Assembly: GCA_029449245.1 (NCBI GenBank)
Contig: JANATF010000005.1
Location: 248,001-312,000 of the forward strand
Direction: 5' to 3'
DNA: 64,000 nt
Origin: Mortierella alpina
Lineage: Eukaryota; Mortierellomycota; Mortierellomycetes; Mortierellales; Mortierellaceae
Shown here: in pieces, positions 44,246 to 55,300 of the stretch
How positions within the stretch are numbered: position 1 is the stretch's first letter
Layout of the letters: the number at the start of each line of letters is the position of its first letter
Made by a program: the position numbers and the translations under genes
Notes under the pieces: model-generated
What the model was told of the DNA's origin: nothing
The model's database searches: none
Seen by the model: only the letters and a program-made list of their open reading frames with translations

Positions 44246-47200
44246 ATGGAGCGCAGTACTACCCTAGGCGAGTGCCAGCAGTTACCCTTCAGTTGCACAG
44301 GCGGCCACGCTTACAATCGCCGCAACAATGGCGCGAGGAGTCGGATCAAGGAACAATCACGCAGCGACTGCAGCTCGAAGGCTGCGTCCACCTCATCCTC
44401 AAACCTAACCTCGCCACCGCTTCGTCTGCCGGCTCCTGCCTCACCATTGTCCCCATCCGAAACAGCACCCTCGACTGTCAGCGTTGCTCCTGGCTCTGGC
44501 TCTGTGCCTGAGGCTATATTATTTGCATCGCCCTTGTGTGAGGGCTCTGGCCCAGGCTCTGTTACTGGCGTTCGCCTAAACCAAGGCGCTTCTCCAGTGC
44601 TAGGCTCTGGCGTCGAAGGCTCTCGCTCTCGCTCGTGCTCAAGGTCTTCGCTTGCACCGTCAAAGCCGTTATCTGGCTGCTCCTCAAGTTACTCCTTTAA
44701 AGACCACGCGCGCCACCACACCGTTTCGGGAGTTCCGCTCATCGAACCCAGAAGCAACCGGTCGCCTTGTGTCTCGTCCTGCTCTGCGTCATCCACTTCA
44801 TCCTCCTGTAATTCTTTCTCATCCCCGCCCTCGTCGGCTTTTTTCTCCTCTCCTTCCACTCCTCGCGACTCTCTCTTTGGTCATCACTTCACAAATAGCA
44901 GCGGCAATCACGTTTATCCATATCTTTCCAAAGCGCTCTCCTCGGCCAGTGACGGCACCTGTCCTCTCCCACCCATCACACCATCCAGAGACATTCCACC
45001 ATCAGCAGCATCGTCCACCAGCATGAGGGCGACCCGACAAACGCGATCCGCCTCTTGCACCCCCGCATTCCCACTGTCGGCCTTGTCGATCCCGAAGGAC
45101 TTGCCTAAATTAAGTGGGGCTGCACCGATGTCGGCCAGCGCGGGACCAATAGGGTTCTTGTGGCCAGTCAGAAGCTCCCACAGAGCTGCCTCTGAGACCT
45201 GTTCACTCGACCGTATCCCGGAACGCCCCAACCACCGATCCACGTCGCGCAAGTTGCCTCGGAGCAGTCAGCGCTCGCTCTCCATCGCAACGCTCACGAC
45301 GTGCCACTCAACCTCAGCTCCATCGCATTCGCCATTCTCACCAACCACCCCTTCCACCACTCTACCCCCACGCCCTTTCTTCTCTGAACCCTTTACTGTA
45401 GCCACAGCTTCCTCCAACACCAGCCCATTCTTTCCTTACCTTCAAGAACAAAGCTCTGTATCCCAACAGCATAATCGAACCGACATTCAACGCTCAAGTA
45501 CGACCAGCAGTGTATCATCGCTAATATCGATGCCGACCCAAAGAGTCGAAGCTGGCGGTTTGGTGACAGCCTTCCATCCACACACTCAATCGAGTGCATC
45601 TCACTCCTTCACCCACACCCTCGCTCACAGCCAAAGCTATGAAGCCCATCATTACCCCCACACTTTCGAGGAAGGCTCATGTCGGCTAGAGATGAGTTTG
45701 CCACCGGCAAGAACCAACTGTCCCGTCCCCATTGTTTTGAAAAGCTGCAGCAGCAACCGGAGCAATTATCATCTGTCTTCATTGGTTATGCCCCCAGTAT
45801 CGCCCATGGGTTCATCGTTCAACTCTGAATCTGGCTTTTTGGGGGGATCTCGGCGCAGCTCCAAGGATTCGGTGTAGGTCACCCATTTCCGATGTAGATG
45901 AGAACGTCAATGGCCACATTGACCCTATCTGATTACCACCGTCCGAGTGCAGAAGTCCCATCTCTTTGTCCGCTTTGTACTTACTTTGTTGTGCATTTCA
46001 TCTTTGTCCAATCGACTTGCTATCAATGCAGTGATTCAGCCCCTGGGGTAACTTTAGATTATCTTGTTGACCAGCTTACAATCCCAGACTACGTTAACAC
46101 TATTGGTAAGTCACCAAAACAAGATGCTTGCTGCATCTACCCTGTCATGGAGGCCAGCGGCTCTCTATCTGGGGTGTCCATAACCGCCCTTGCTGCATCC
46201 CTTACTTTTCATCGCATGGGATTAAGTTCGCTGACAGTCAAGCACGGCGTGGTATGAATTACCACAGCTCCTGCCTTGCTCGCATACCATACACCAACCA
46301 TTCCGTGCACTAAAAAACCACACAGTTACGCCAGAGAAAAGAAAGACTGTTGTATGAAGGAGAAAAATGCGTCCCCGCCTTATACTTACCGTCTCCTGAT
46401 TTCGCCAGTCTTACACATCACCCCTTCATTTCTCTCTCTTTTTTTGCGATGGTATCCCTCGTTTTTCATTTCCTGCACGCGTGCATCTGGCTCCTGCCTG
46501 TGGGGTCCTCTCCTCCTTCCTCAACTTCTCTCCTATTCCTTTTCATTTCCGGTATCCTGACATCAGCATCTCGACGATGTTGTTAACATCTGGCTCCTTC
46601 GTCCTGTGGTCCTATGGTTTATTTTTAGAGCAAATCGCCAGAACCAAGATCTTTCTGATGATATACCGCAAGTTCCTGCGACCCCGTGAACTCTTGGAGA
46701 TGTTTATCGAACGCTTCGAGGAACTGGGCGAATTTGTCGACGAGGATGATGAGGAGGCCAAAAATACCCGCCTCAGGTAGCTACATCACCGCTTCTCCCT
46801 TTGATTGACAACGGCTGTTGTTGACAACACTTACTCACCGCTGTCACTTGCTGATGATAGGATTTGTGCCTGTCTCTATTACTGGCTCAAAAACCATCCT
46901 AATGACTTGATTCATCGACAAACTAGACAGCGCGTGTCCCTGTTCTTGAGAGAGCGTGTTGGTCTCTTCCCATTTCTCCACGAGATCTATGTCAAGTTAC
47001 TACCGTTGTCATCAATCCACTATTTCAACAGCTGGCGTTGGCCTCAGAGCCAGCCTTCTCAACCTTTATCACAGTGCCAGTCCAGATTGGGAATGGAGAG
47101 CCGTGGTTCCAGGAGTTCATCTATCTCTGGACCGGCGGTCACGATGGGCTCGTTTTCTGATGAGGACTCGGATTCTGGATTTTACGATACTGGCGCTTCA

Positions 47201-48927
47201 GCAGCTGCACCTAGTACTACGTGCGAGCACGACATGGATGAGGACAAGGAGTGGGGTCTATTTGACGAGGATGAGGCATTGCCCGAGGCAAAAGTGAAGA
47301 CGCTAAGCATGGACAGTCTTGCGCCATTCTCGTATCACAGCATGGGCCGTGGATATGGAATGTCAGGAAACAGTTATCGCCATCAGTCTCCGTCGCGATC
47401 GTACACTAACTTGGCACCTCCTCGGGACCGCCGTTCCAGCACCGGATCGGTTAATCAGCAAAGTTCTCCTTGCGAGATGGGAGCATTCGTTGCCAGTCGA
47501 CGGGGCTCAGCTTCATCAATCAGCTCTGGTCAGGGGCTACCTCAACAACAACCCTCTACGATTTCTACCGCTAATTCGACTCTGGGATCAGCTGGATGCT
47601 TCCCAGAAAGTGATCCGACCCCGCTCCAGCTCCTTCAGCCCATGACACCCATTCCGTTCATTAGCAAACGAGGTAGTAGCCAAGCGTACAGACAGCACCA
47701 GCCTCAACACCAGCCTCAGCGATTGCAGCCTCAGCAGGGCATTGTGTTTTCTGGTCCTAGCTCAATAGTTCACGGGACTTTCACCTCAAAGGAGATTATG
47801 GAGGACACATCGTCTCATCCTCTGCAAGGCAAGGCGAGTCCTCTACCGCCTCCACCGACGCTCGATTTCTCATCAATGAGTATCCCATTTATCGACATCA
47901 AGGATTCTGCAATTGCGGCACAGTTGACCTGCGTCGAGTTTGGGCTGTTCAAAAAACTCAAGGTATGAGAGTGAGTGATCGACTGTTCTGCGTCAAAGAC
48001 AACACCGCGTGAAGAGACGCCTCGCTCACTACAGATTTCTTTATTCTTGGTCGCGATCTATCAGCCCAGAGACATGCTGCGTCAAGTCTGGAAGTCAAGC
48101 AAAGGCTCAGCTGCATTCCAGGCCTGCATCGCGCATTTCAACTTTATATCGTCGTGGGTTGGCACAATGATCTTGTCCCCATCAAAAGCAAAGAACAGAG
48201 CCAAGATGATGGAGAAGTTCATCACGATCGCCAAGGTGAGTTATTTTCCCCATCCATACGTAGCGGCTATTCGCCGTAACGTTGATCAGAGCAATTGATT
48301 TAACGCGTCTTGAACGAATTTCTGTACATTCACTCCAGATATTACGCGATATGGGGAACTTTAACACGACAATGGCCATCATTGGCGCCCTAAACACGTC
48401 GTCCATACATCGCTTGGTTCAAACACGCGAGCTGCTGCAGGGCAAGGAAATCTGGAACACGTTCAAGGGACTAGAGCACCTTATGAGTTCTGAGCGAAGC
48501 TTTTTTGAGTACCGCTCTGCTCTTAAAGTCCAGAAATTGCCATGCATTCCATACCTGTAAGGACTTGCTTGCAAATATTATATCTTCCTTTGCCAATATG
48601 TCATTGTCATCCTGCTAACACTAAGCATACGCTCTTTGACTTAGTGGCGTTCATCTGGGTGATCTTCTCTCGATCAGTGAGGGTAACCGCGACTTTCGTC
48701 AGGATGGAACCATCCACTGGCAAAAGTTTTGTCTCCTCGCCGAAGTGATCTCCAAGGTCATGCACTTCCAATCCGAGCCTTATATGATCCAGCCAGACCC
48801 ATATATTTCGCGTGTCATCACCGAGACCCATGTTCTGGACGACGAGGAGATGTACACCAAATCTATCGGAACCGAGCCTGGCAAGCTACAGCACTCGCGA
48901 AGCATGAGCAAGTTCAACTTTTTTTAA
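44246..48927 (+). CDS. Ras guanine-nucleotide exchange factor (RasGEF-N + Cdc25 catalytic domain)
   Basis: Seven exons: 44246-45873, 46032-46105, 46629-46776, 46861-47962, 48065-48235, 48339-48556 and 48645-48927; 1207 residues. RasGEFs load GTP on Ras-type GTPases, here presumably in cAMP or MAPK signalling. The first about 540 residues are disordered, Ser/Thr/Pro-rich. RasGEF-N spans about residues 545-700 (V-T-L-D-Y-L-V-D-Q-L-T, then F-L-M-I-Y-R-K-F-L-R-P-R-E-L-L). A poorly conserved Ser/Gln-rich stretch of about 230 residues follows. The catalytic domain covers about residues 965-1175: A-Q-L-T-C-V-E-F-G-L-F-K-K-L-K, P-R-D-M-L, F-N-x-I-S-S-W-V, N-F-N-T-T-M-A-I-I-G-A-L-N, and P-C-I-P-Y-L-G-V-H-L-G-D-L. 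The catalytic domain has all main motifs. No SH3 or PH domain is seen, unlike yeast Cdc25. Confidence 0.92.
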
Positions 48928-49533
48928 CCGATTGTGCATTGAGCCGTCCACACCACTTGTATATAGCAACACTTTTCATTCTCGACGACACACTCCCAGC
49001 GTTGACACGATATTTCTGCCCGACTTTTCTATCAGTTCCCCTACTCCTCGCCTTCACACTGCCTCTTGACTATTTCGTCTCTCACCTCTCGCCAGCTCCC
49101 GTAATCCTGGTTTCACCCCTCCCACGCTGTACATACATGTCCTCTCCATGCTCGGTCCCTCCTCTCGTCACTGCACCCTAGACTCGCACAACCAACACAC
49201 GCACCTTTGCATTCTCCATGACGATTAGTATACCTCCCAACACGCAAAGCACACCAGTAATGACCTCTTCATTTTTGTTATGACACCCCTCCACGTCCTG
49301 CATACACGTTCGCACACCCGACATTGTTCCTTTTAGTCATAAGAGCGCTTACTACAATAAACGTAGCAATGATGCTAAATCCTTCTATTTTTTTTCTACA
49401 TTGTTGAGCAGATGCGGGTGAAATACCGAGAGACAACAAGCTGCAAAGGGAGGGGAGTGGTGAGAGGGTCTTTAAAATGAGGCTGGTGCTGATCCTTGGT
49501 TTTTCTATCAAATCTATATGACTATTTCGTTTT
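48928..49533. other. 3' region between RasGEF and COX8
   Basis: Convergent 3' flanks, C/T-rich, no gene. ORFs here are low complexity. Confidence 0.5.
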
Positions 49534-50290
49534 TTAAACACGACCAGCCTTGAATGCCTGCCAGTAGGAGGCGATGAAGGGGAGGGAGAAGCCAAGACCG
49601 AGGTAGGAGGCGACGCCAAGGGCGAGGGCGGGCTTGTTCTTGGTCGAGAAGGGGATGTTCTAATTTGCAAACAAAGTGTCCAGGATATGCCATATACAAA
49701 TATTAAAAGCGGTGTGAGATCATTTGAAAAGGAGGTAGTGGTTGGGGGTGCAGGCTGCAGGTACGTTATCATCCCGCATCGTGCAAGTGCAAAAAACGTC
49801 GATCCTTCAATTGATGACTGGGGGGGTGGGGGAGGGGTGATCTCTTGGCCATTGTGCTTCTTGAGAATACAACAAGTAGTGGAGTCGTTTCTTCCGGTGC
49901 ACCTGTATAGCAGAACGCTACTGGTTCCAGTTCTGATCCTATGAATCATAAATTCTTCCTTGGTTCGTTTTTGTTTCCTTCTGACAAGGTGGGGTAGTGA
50001 TGGCCGTTCCTGCTCTATGAGCCCTGTCCTGTTTCCCCGTAATTTTGCGGTAATCCCACAGCATAACTTCCTGTTCCCGATGCTCCACATCCGAGTCTGA
50101 TCATGAAGTGGACAAGAATCGCGTGAATCCATGTATGCTGAAAGCGAAGCCTTCGGATGATCCGATCCTCCGATCCTCTCTGTACCTTGCCGTTCTCGTT
50201 AGTCCAGTGGTAGGCGCCGCTGCGCATGGGGGTGGCGCCGATGGTGGCGCGGGCACGGATACCGGTGCGGGCAAAGATGGCAGCGTTCAT
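49534..50290 (-). CDS. COX8: Cytochrome c oxidase subunit 8 (COX7C family)
   Basis: Two exons on the minus strand: 50290-50186 and 49659-49534; 76 residues (yeast Cox8 is 78). This is a small nuclear-encoded subunit of respiratory complex IV in the inner mitochondrial membrane. The N-terminal about 25 residues (A-R-T-G-I-R-A-R-A) are a basic presequence. The mature part begins near W-T-N-E-N-G-K-N-I-P-F-S and has one membrane segment, G-V-A-S-Y-L-G-L-G-F-S-L-P-F-I-A, ending Y-W-Q-A-F-K. The N-I-P-F and L-P-F-I-A motifs identify the family. The single intron is 526 bp, large for this window, and contains a G-rich tract on the plus strand (49,819-49,838). Confidence 0.9.
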
Positions 50291-50686
50291 TTTAATGAGA
50301 TTGAGAGTGAGATGTGGATGTCAAAGCCGTTCCAAGGATGCAGCAAAAAAAAATATCCCGCCGATGCGGGAACAGGTGACGTCATACTTTCTATCGATCG
50401 GGTGTTTTCATTCCTTCTGATTCCATCTATCACTCGCGTTTTGTTCCCTAGATCCTAACACCCGTTAAAGTGTCAAATATCGCGCAGAGAATGGAATGTG
50501 GCGACTACGATCAACTGATCCTCTCTGCTACGACAATCTCCCCTTCTTTCTGTGAAAGTACATGGGGCTCCTCTCCTCTCGTTGACCTACGAGGCGATCT
50601 ACCGCTAGACACTGGAATGCCCTCCAGAAGGAGTGACATGGATGGAATTTCAGGATAATATCTGGATCTGCGACAGTCGTCGGATG

Positions 50687-50694
50687 TATAAAAG
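50687..50694 (+). promoter_or_regulatory. TATA box of the secreted Cys-rich gene
   Basis: TATAAAAG, 237 bp upstream of the ATG at 50,924; part of that distance is a probable leader intron. Confidence 0.6.
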
Positions 50695-50802
50695 GACCTG
50701 CATTTTCTCACAACGATGATCACATCAATTCACCACTCCTCTACCTCCAATAAGTCCTTCAGGCGCCTTAATCTTCTCTGAACTCTCACTCAATCCTACC
50801 AG

Positions 50803-50922
50803 GTACGACCTTGCCGCGGGTTTCATTTTCTGCGAGGGGCATTTTTTTCCGCGAGAAAACAACAAGATGAGCAGCACACACTAAGCCCTTAACGATTCTC
50901 TCTCTCTGTCATTTTCTGGTAG
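50803..50922 (+). other. Probable 5' leader intron
   Basis: CAG|GTACGA donor at 50,803 and a pyrimidine-rich TTTTCTGGTAG acceptor ending at 50,922, one base before the ATG context. Removing 120 bp leaves a leader of about 85 bases after the TATA box. Based on consensus only. Confidence 0.55.
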
Positions 50923-50923
50923 T

Positions 50924-51274
50924 ATGAAGCTTTCACTCCTCACCTCAGTTGCTCTGCTATTCGCAGTTGCTGCAGCGCAAGTTCAACAGCAGGAGTTTAA
51001 AAACAATGATGAGACGGCCCAGACCCAGCCCGCGTTCGAGAAGGATGACGGTGTGCTCCCCATCCTTGGGCCTGCCACGCCCTTGGCCTGCAAGATCGTG
51101 ACCACTATCTTGACCGGTCTCTGCGCGCTCGCCAACTACGACGGTTGCGAGGAAACGGTGGCGTATACTCAATGCGTCTGCGCAGCCCAGCGTGATGGAG
51201 TGAAGGTTCTGGCATGCGCCCGCTCTGAATTGACGAATCTGCTTACTGGCTACTGCCAAACTCGTATCCCTTAG
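50924..51274 (+). CDS. Small secreted Cys-rich protein
   Basis: 116 residues. The signal peptide covers about residues 1-19 (M-K-L-S-L-L then hydrophobic, ending A-A-A-Q). The mature N-terminus is Gln/Asn/Glu-rich; the C-terminal half has seven Cys (C-K, G-L-C, D-G-C, Q-C-V-C, L-A-C, G-Y-C). The C-x-C-x11-C motif with C-V-C-A and A-C is shared with the protein at 32,059-32,481. The first 20 residues also resemble the mucin-like protein at 52,369. Function unknown; there is no GPI tail, so it is probably secreted. An AATAAA lies near 51,334. Confidence 0.8.
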   Translation: MKLSLLTSVALLFAVAAAQVQQQEFKNNDETAQTQPAFEKDDGVLPILGPATPLACKIVTTILTGLCALANYDGCEETVAYTQCVCAAQRDGVKVLACARSELTNLLTGYCQTRIP

Positions 51275-51819
51275 GATTTATAGAAAAAGGGGTCTTCTCT
51301 TCAGTTATATCCCCCATAATCACTGAAGCAGAAAATAAATGTTCAGCCAAAGGTCGCTCAAAAAAAAAACAATCCGACATTTTCTTTTTTCATGGAGAGA
51401 ATAGGCAAAAAACATGTGCCAGGCACACTCAACAACAATGGACACAGGTACAAATCATTCACATAGAGGTGAAGAAACTCGGTCCATCGTTCTACATAGT
51501 AGCACTTAATCTGGTATCGTCTACTCTCTGCAACGAGCATTACACCCCCACTTGGTAGGATGAACCTGGTAAACAAGACGACTGGGTCTTGCGTAAACCA
51601 AGAAAGGCCTGGTACTCATGCGGTGAGGCACGAGATCAGGACTGGCCAGAAGATATAAAAGAGAACTTGGCTATAATGCTAGGTATTGCCTTGCATGTGC
51701 GTAAGGGGAAAGCAATTCCACTTCAGAATGTACTTTACGCAAAAAATCGCCCTAGCGTAGGAATGCTTTCAGAGCTCACAAAAAAAAATATATTACGCGA
51801 ACCGTCCAACCATAATACC

Positions 51820-51838
51820 GGGGAGGGGGGAGGGGGGC
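51820..51838 (+). repeat. G-rich arm of an inverted repeat around the mucin promoter
   Basis: GGGGAGGGGGGAGGGGGG-type run whose reverse complement occurs at about 52,313-52,336. Quadruplex-forming potential on the plus strand. Confidence 0.7.
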
Positions 51839-52113
51839 ACAATTATCGTAAAGTCTATAGCAGGCAACATTCCAACGAGAAAATATCATAGCAGGCAAGC
51901 ATTCCATGCACAGGATCTACAGATCTAGTAAGCACCCTATGAGCGCTCGAATTATAACTTCCTCCTCGTGCATCTTGCTTCTCGCAGAAAACTAGCGATA
52001 ATATCCCAGATACGCTTCGTCCATATCGTAGAATGCCGCTTGTTGTGCTTCGCGTAATCGTTCGAGCGGAATCAGAGATGGAAGGTGCTCTCAAGCAGGT
52101 CCTCTTGCAGCGC

Positions 52114-52120
52114 TATAAAA
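52114..52120 (+). promoter_or_regulatory. TATA box of the mucin-like gene
   Basis: TATAAAA, 255 bp upstream of the ATG at 52,369. Confidence 0.65.
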
Positions 52121-52312
52121 AGGGAGCCGGCTTTAAACCATCAACAATCTCTTAGCTTCACCATCGTCAGCCAACTCTTTAAGAGGACAGATTTTACATA
52201 TACCACTAATCCTCAAATCAAAAAGTCTGCGCTGATATTCAAAAGGTAACAGCGAACCGTGGGTCTGTTTCCTATCGAATTGGTCGATATGCAGACCAGG
52301 TCGAACTAACTC

Positions 52313-52336
52313 GCCCTCCCCCCTCCCCCCTCCCCC
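52313..52336 (+). repeat. C-rich arm of the inverted repeat, in the mucin leader
   Basis: CCCTCCC-type tandem run ending about 33 bp before the start codon. Complementary to 51,820-51,838; i-motif or quadruplex potential. Confidence 0.75.
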
Positions 52337-52368
52337 ACTTGAACGTATCTCGGACACTCTCGAATAGA

Positions 52369-55300
52369 ATGAAGCTATTGTTGCCCTGCGCCGCAGTCGC
52401 CTTGCTTCTTGCAGTTGCATCAGCTCAGCCTGAGCAGCAGCTGAACGGGGACGCTGACCAAATCGCTGGAGCAGCTGTTGGCGAATTCTATCCTATCATT
52501 CATAGAGATAAGCCTCCCGTATGCGGTTGCCCCAGCTCGGAACTAAGTTCGACCACTAGAGCTACTCCTACCACAACAATACCTTGCAGCTACCCTGACT
52601 GTCATAACACCACTCCTACCGGAACCCTCAGCGCCACTCATAGCGGAACCCTCAGCGCCACTCATAGCGGGACTTTGAGTGCCACCCCTACTGAAACGCT
52701 CAGTGCAACTCATGGCACAACAACCACCACTCCTAGCGGAACACTCAGTGGCACCCATAGTCACAGCAGCACTCCTAGCGGCACTCCTAGTGTATCTCAT
52801 AGCGCCACCCCTAGCGGTTTTCCTAGTGGATCTCTCAGCGTCTCTCCTAGCGGTTCCACATCTCCTAGCGGCACCACCTCTCCTAGTGGCACCGTCTCTC
52901 CTAGCGGAACGCTCAGTGTCTCTCCTAGCGCCACTTCCAGCATTACTACCAGCGCCACTCCAAGTGGACATTCCACCACAGGAGGACATTGCGTGAGGCA
53001 TACCACCACCACAGGAGGACATTGCGTGAAACATACCACCACCACCATCAACCCTACTGAGCCTGCCACTACCACAAAGCCCACCACGCCTATCACTACC
53101 AACAAGCACACCACTACCCCCAATCCTACTAAGCCTGTTACCACCAACAAGCATACCACTAGTGGCACCGCGTCTACTAGTGGCACAGTCTCTCCTAGCA
53201 GAACGCTCAGCGTCTCTCCCAGCGGCACGCTCAGCATATCCCCTAGTGGCTCCGCGTCTGCAAGTGGCACCGTCTCCCCTAGTGGCATCGCGTCTGCTAG
53301 TGGCACCATCTCTCCTAGCGGAACGCTCAGTGTCTCCCCTAGTGGCACCGCATCTCCTAGAGGCACCATCTCTCCTAGCAGAACGCTCAGTGTCTCTCGT
53401 AGCGGCACCGCGTCTCCCAGTGGCAATGTCTCTCCTAGCGAAACGCTCAGTGTCTCTCCTAGCGCCACTACCAGAATTACTACCAGCGCCACTCCTAGTG
53501 GACATTCCACCACAGGAGGACATTGCGTGAGGCATACCATCACCACAGGAGGACATTGCGTGAAACATACCACCACCACCATCAACCCTACTGAGCCTGC
53601 CACTACCACAAAGCCCACCACGCCTATCACTACCAACAAGCACACCACTACCCCCAATCCTACTAAGCCTGTTACCACCAACAAGCATACCACTAGTGGC
53701 ACCGCGTCTACTAGTGGCACAGTCTCTCCTAGCGGCACGCTCAGCGTCTCTCCCAGCGGCACGCTCAGCATATCCCCTAGTGGCTCCCCGTCTGCAAGTG
53801 GCACCGTCTCCCCTAGTGGCACCGCGTCTGCTAGTGGCACAGTCTCTCCTAGCGGCACGCTCAGCGTCTCTCCCAGCGGCACGCTCAGCATATCCCCTAG
53901 TGGCTCCGCGTCTGCAAGTGGCACCGTCTCCCATAGTGGCACCGCGTCTGCAAGTGGCACCGTCTCCCCTAGTGGCACCGCGTCTGTTAGTGGCACAGTC
54001 TCTCCTAGCGGCACGCTCAGCGTGTCTCCTAGTGGCACCACGTCTGCTAGTGGCACCGTCTCTCCTAGCGGAACGATCAGTGTCTCCCCTAGTGGCACCG
54101 CGTCTCCTAGTGGCACCGCATCCGCTAGTGGCACCGCATCTGCAAGCGGAACACTCAGTGCCTCTCGTAGCGGCACCGCGTCTCCTAGTGGCACCGTCCC
54201 TCCTAGCGGCACGCTCAGCGTCTCTCCTAGTGGCACCATCTCTCCTACCAACAACCCTACTAAGCCTGTTACCACCAGCAAGCACACCACAACCCACAAT
54301 CCCACTACGCTTGTCACTACCAGCAAGCACACCACAACCCACAATCCCACTACGCCTTTTACCACCAACAAGCACACCACTACCCCCAATCCTACTAAGC
54401 CTGTTACCACCCACAGGCATACCACTAGTGGCACAGCGTCTCCTAGCGGCACCGCCCCTCCTAGCGGTACCGTCTCTCATAGCGGAACACTCAGTGTCTC
54501 TCCTAGTGAAACGCTCAGTGTCTCTCCTAGCGGAACGCTTAGTGTCTCTGCTAGCGGCACCGCGTCTCCTAGTGGCACCATCTCCCCCACCAACAACCCT
54601 ACTAAGCCTGTTACCACCAGCAAGCACACCACAACCCACAATCCCACTACGCTTGTCACTACCAACAAGCACACCACTACCCACAATCCTACTCAGCCTG
54701 TCACTACCAGCAAGCACACCACAACCCATAACCCCACTACGCTTGTCACTACTGGCAAGCATACCACAACCCATAATCCCACTACGCTTGTCACTACCAA
54801 CAAGCACACCACTACTCCCAATCCCACTCAGCCTGTCACTACCGGCAAGCACACCACAACCCACAATCCCACTACGCTTGTCACTACCAGCAAGCACACC
54901 ACTACCCACAATCACACTACGCTTGTCACTACCAACAAGCACACCACTACCCCCAATCCTACTAAGCCTGTCACCACCAACAAGCATACCACTAGTGGCA
55001 CAGCGTCTCCTAGCGGAACCGCCCCTCCTAGCGGTACCGTCTCCCCTGGTGGCACCATCTCTCCTAGCGGAACGCTCAGTGTCTCCCCTAGTGGCACCGC
55101 GTCTCCTAGTGGCACCGCATCCGCTAGTGGCACCGCATCTGCAAGCGGAACACTCAGTGTCTCTCGTAGTGGCACCGCGTCTGCTAGTGGCACAGTCTCT
55201 CCTAGCGGCACGCTCAGCGTCTCTCCCAGCGGCACGCTCAGCATATCCCCTAGTGGCTCCGCGTCTGCAAGTGGCACCGTCTCCCGCAGTGGCACCGCGT

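Larger units (their letters stand above)
51300..52368. other. Intergenic region and promoter of the mucin-like gene
   Basis: No supportable gene. It holds a G-rich tract at 51,820-51,838, the TATA box at 52,114, and a matching C-rich tract at 52,313-52,336. Several short ORFs (such as 51,589-51,891) have no motifs. Confidence 0.5.

Noticed and set aside
48011-48064. Earlier start of RasGEF exon 5 after the ACTACAG acceptor
   Set aside because: It would insert extra residues between K-L-K and P-R-D-M-L, which are adjacent in the family; the ATCTATCAG acceptor joins them directly.
51589-51891. 100-codon ORF upstream of the mucin gene
   Set aside because: Crosses the G-rich tract, no motif, no homologous feature.
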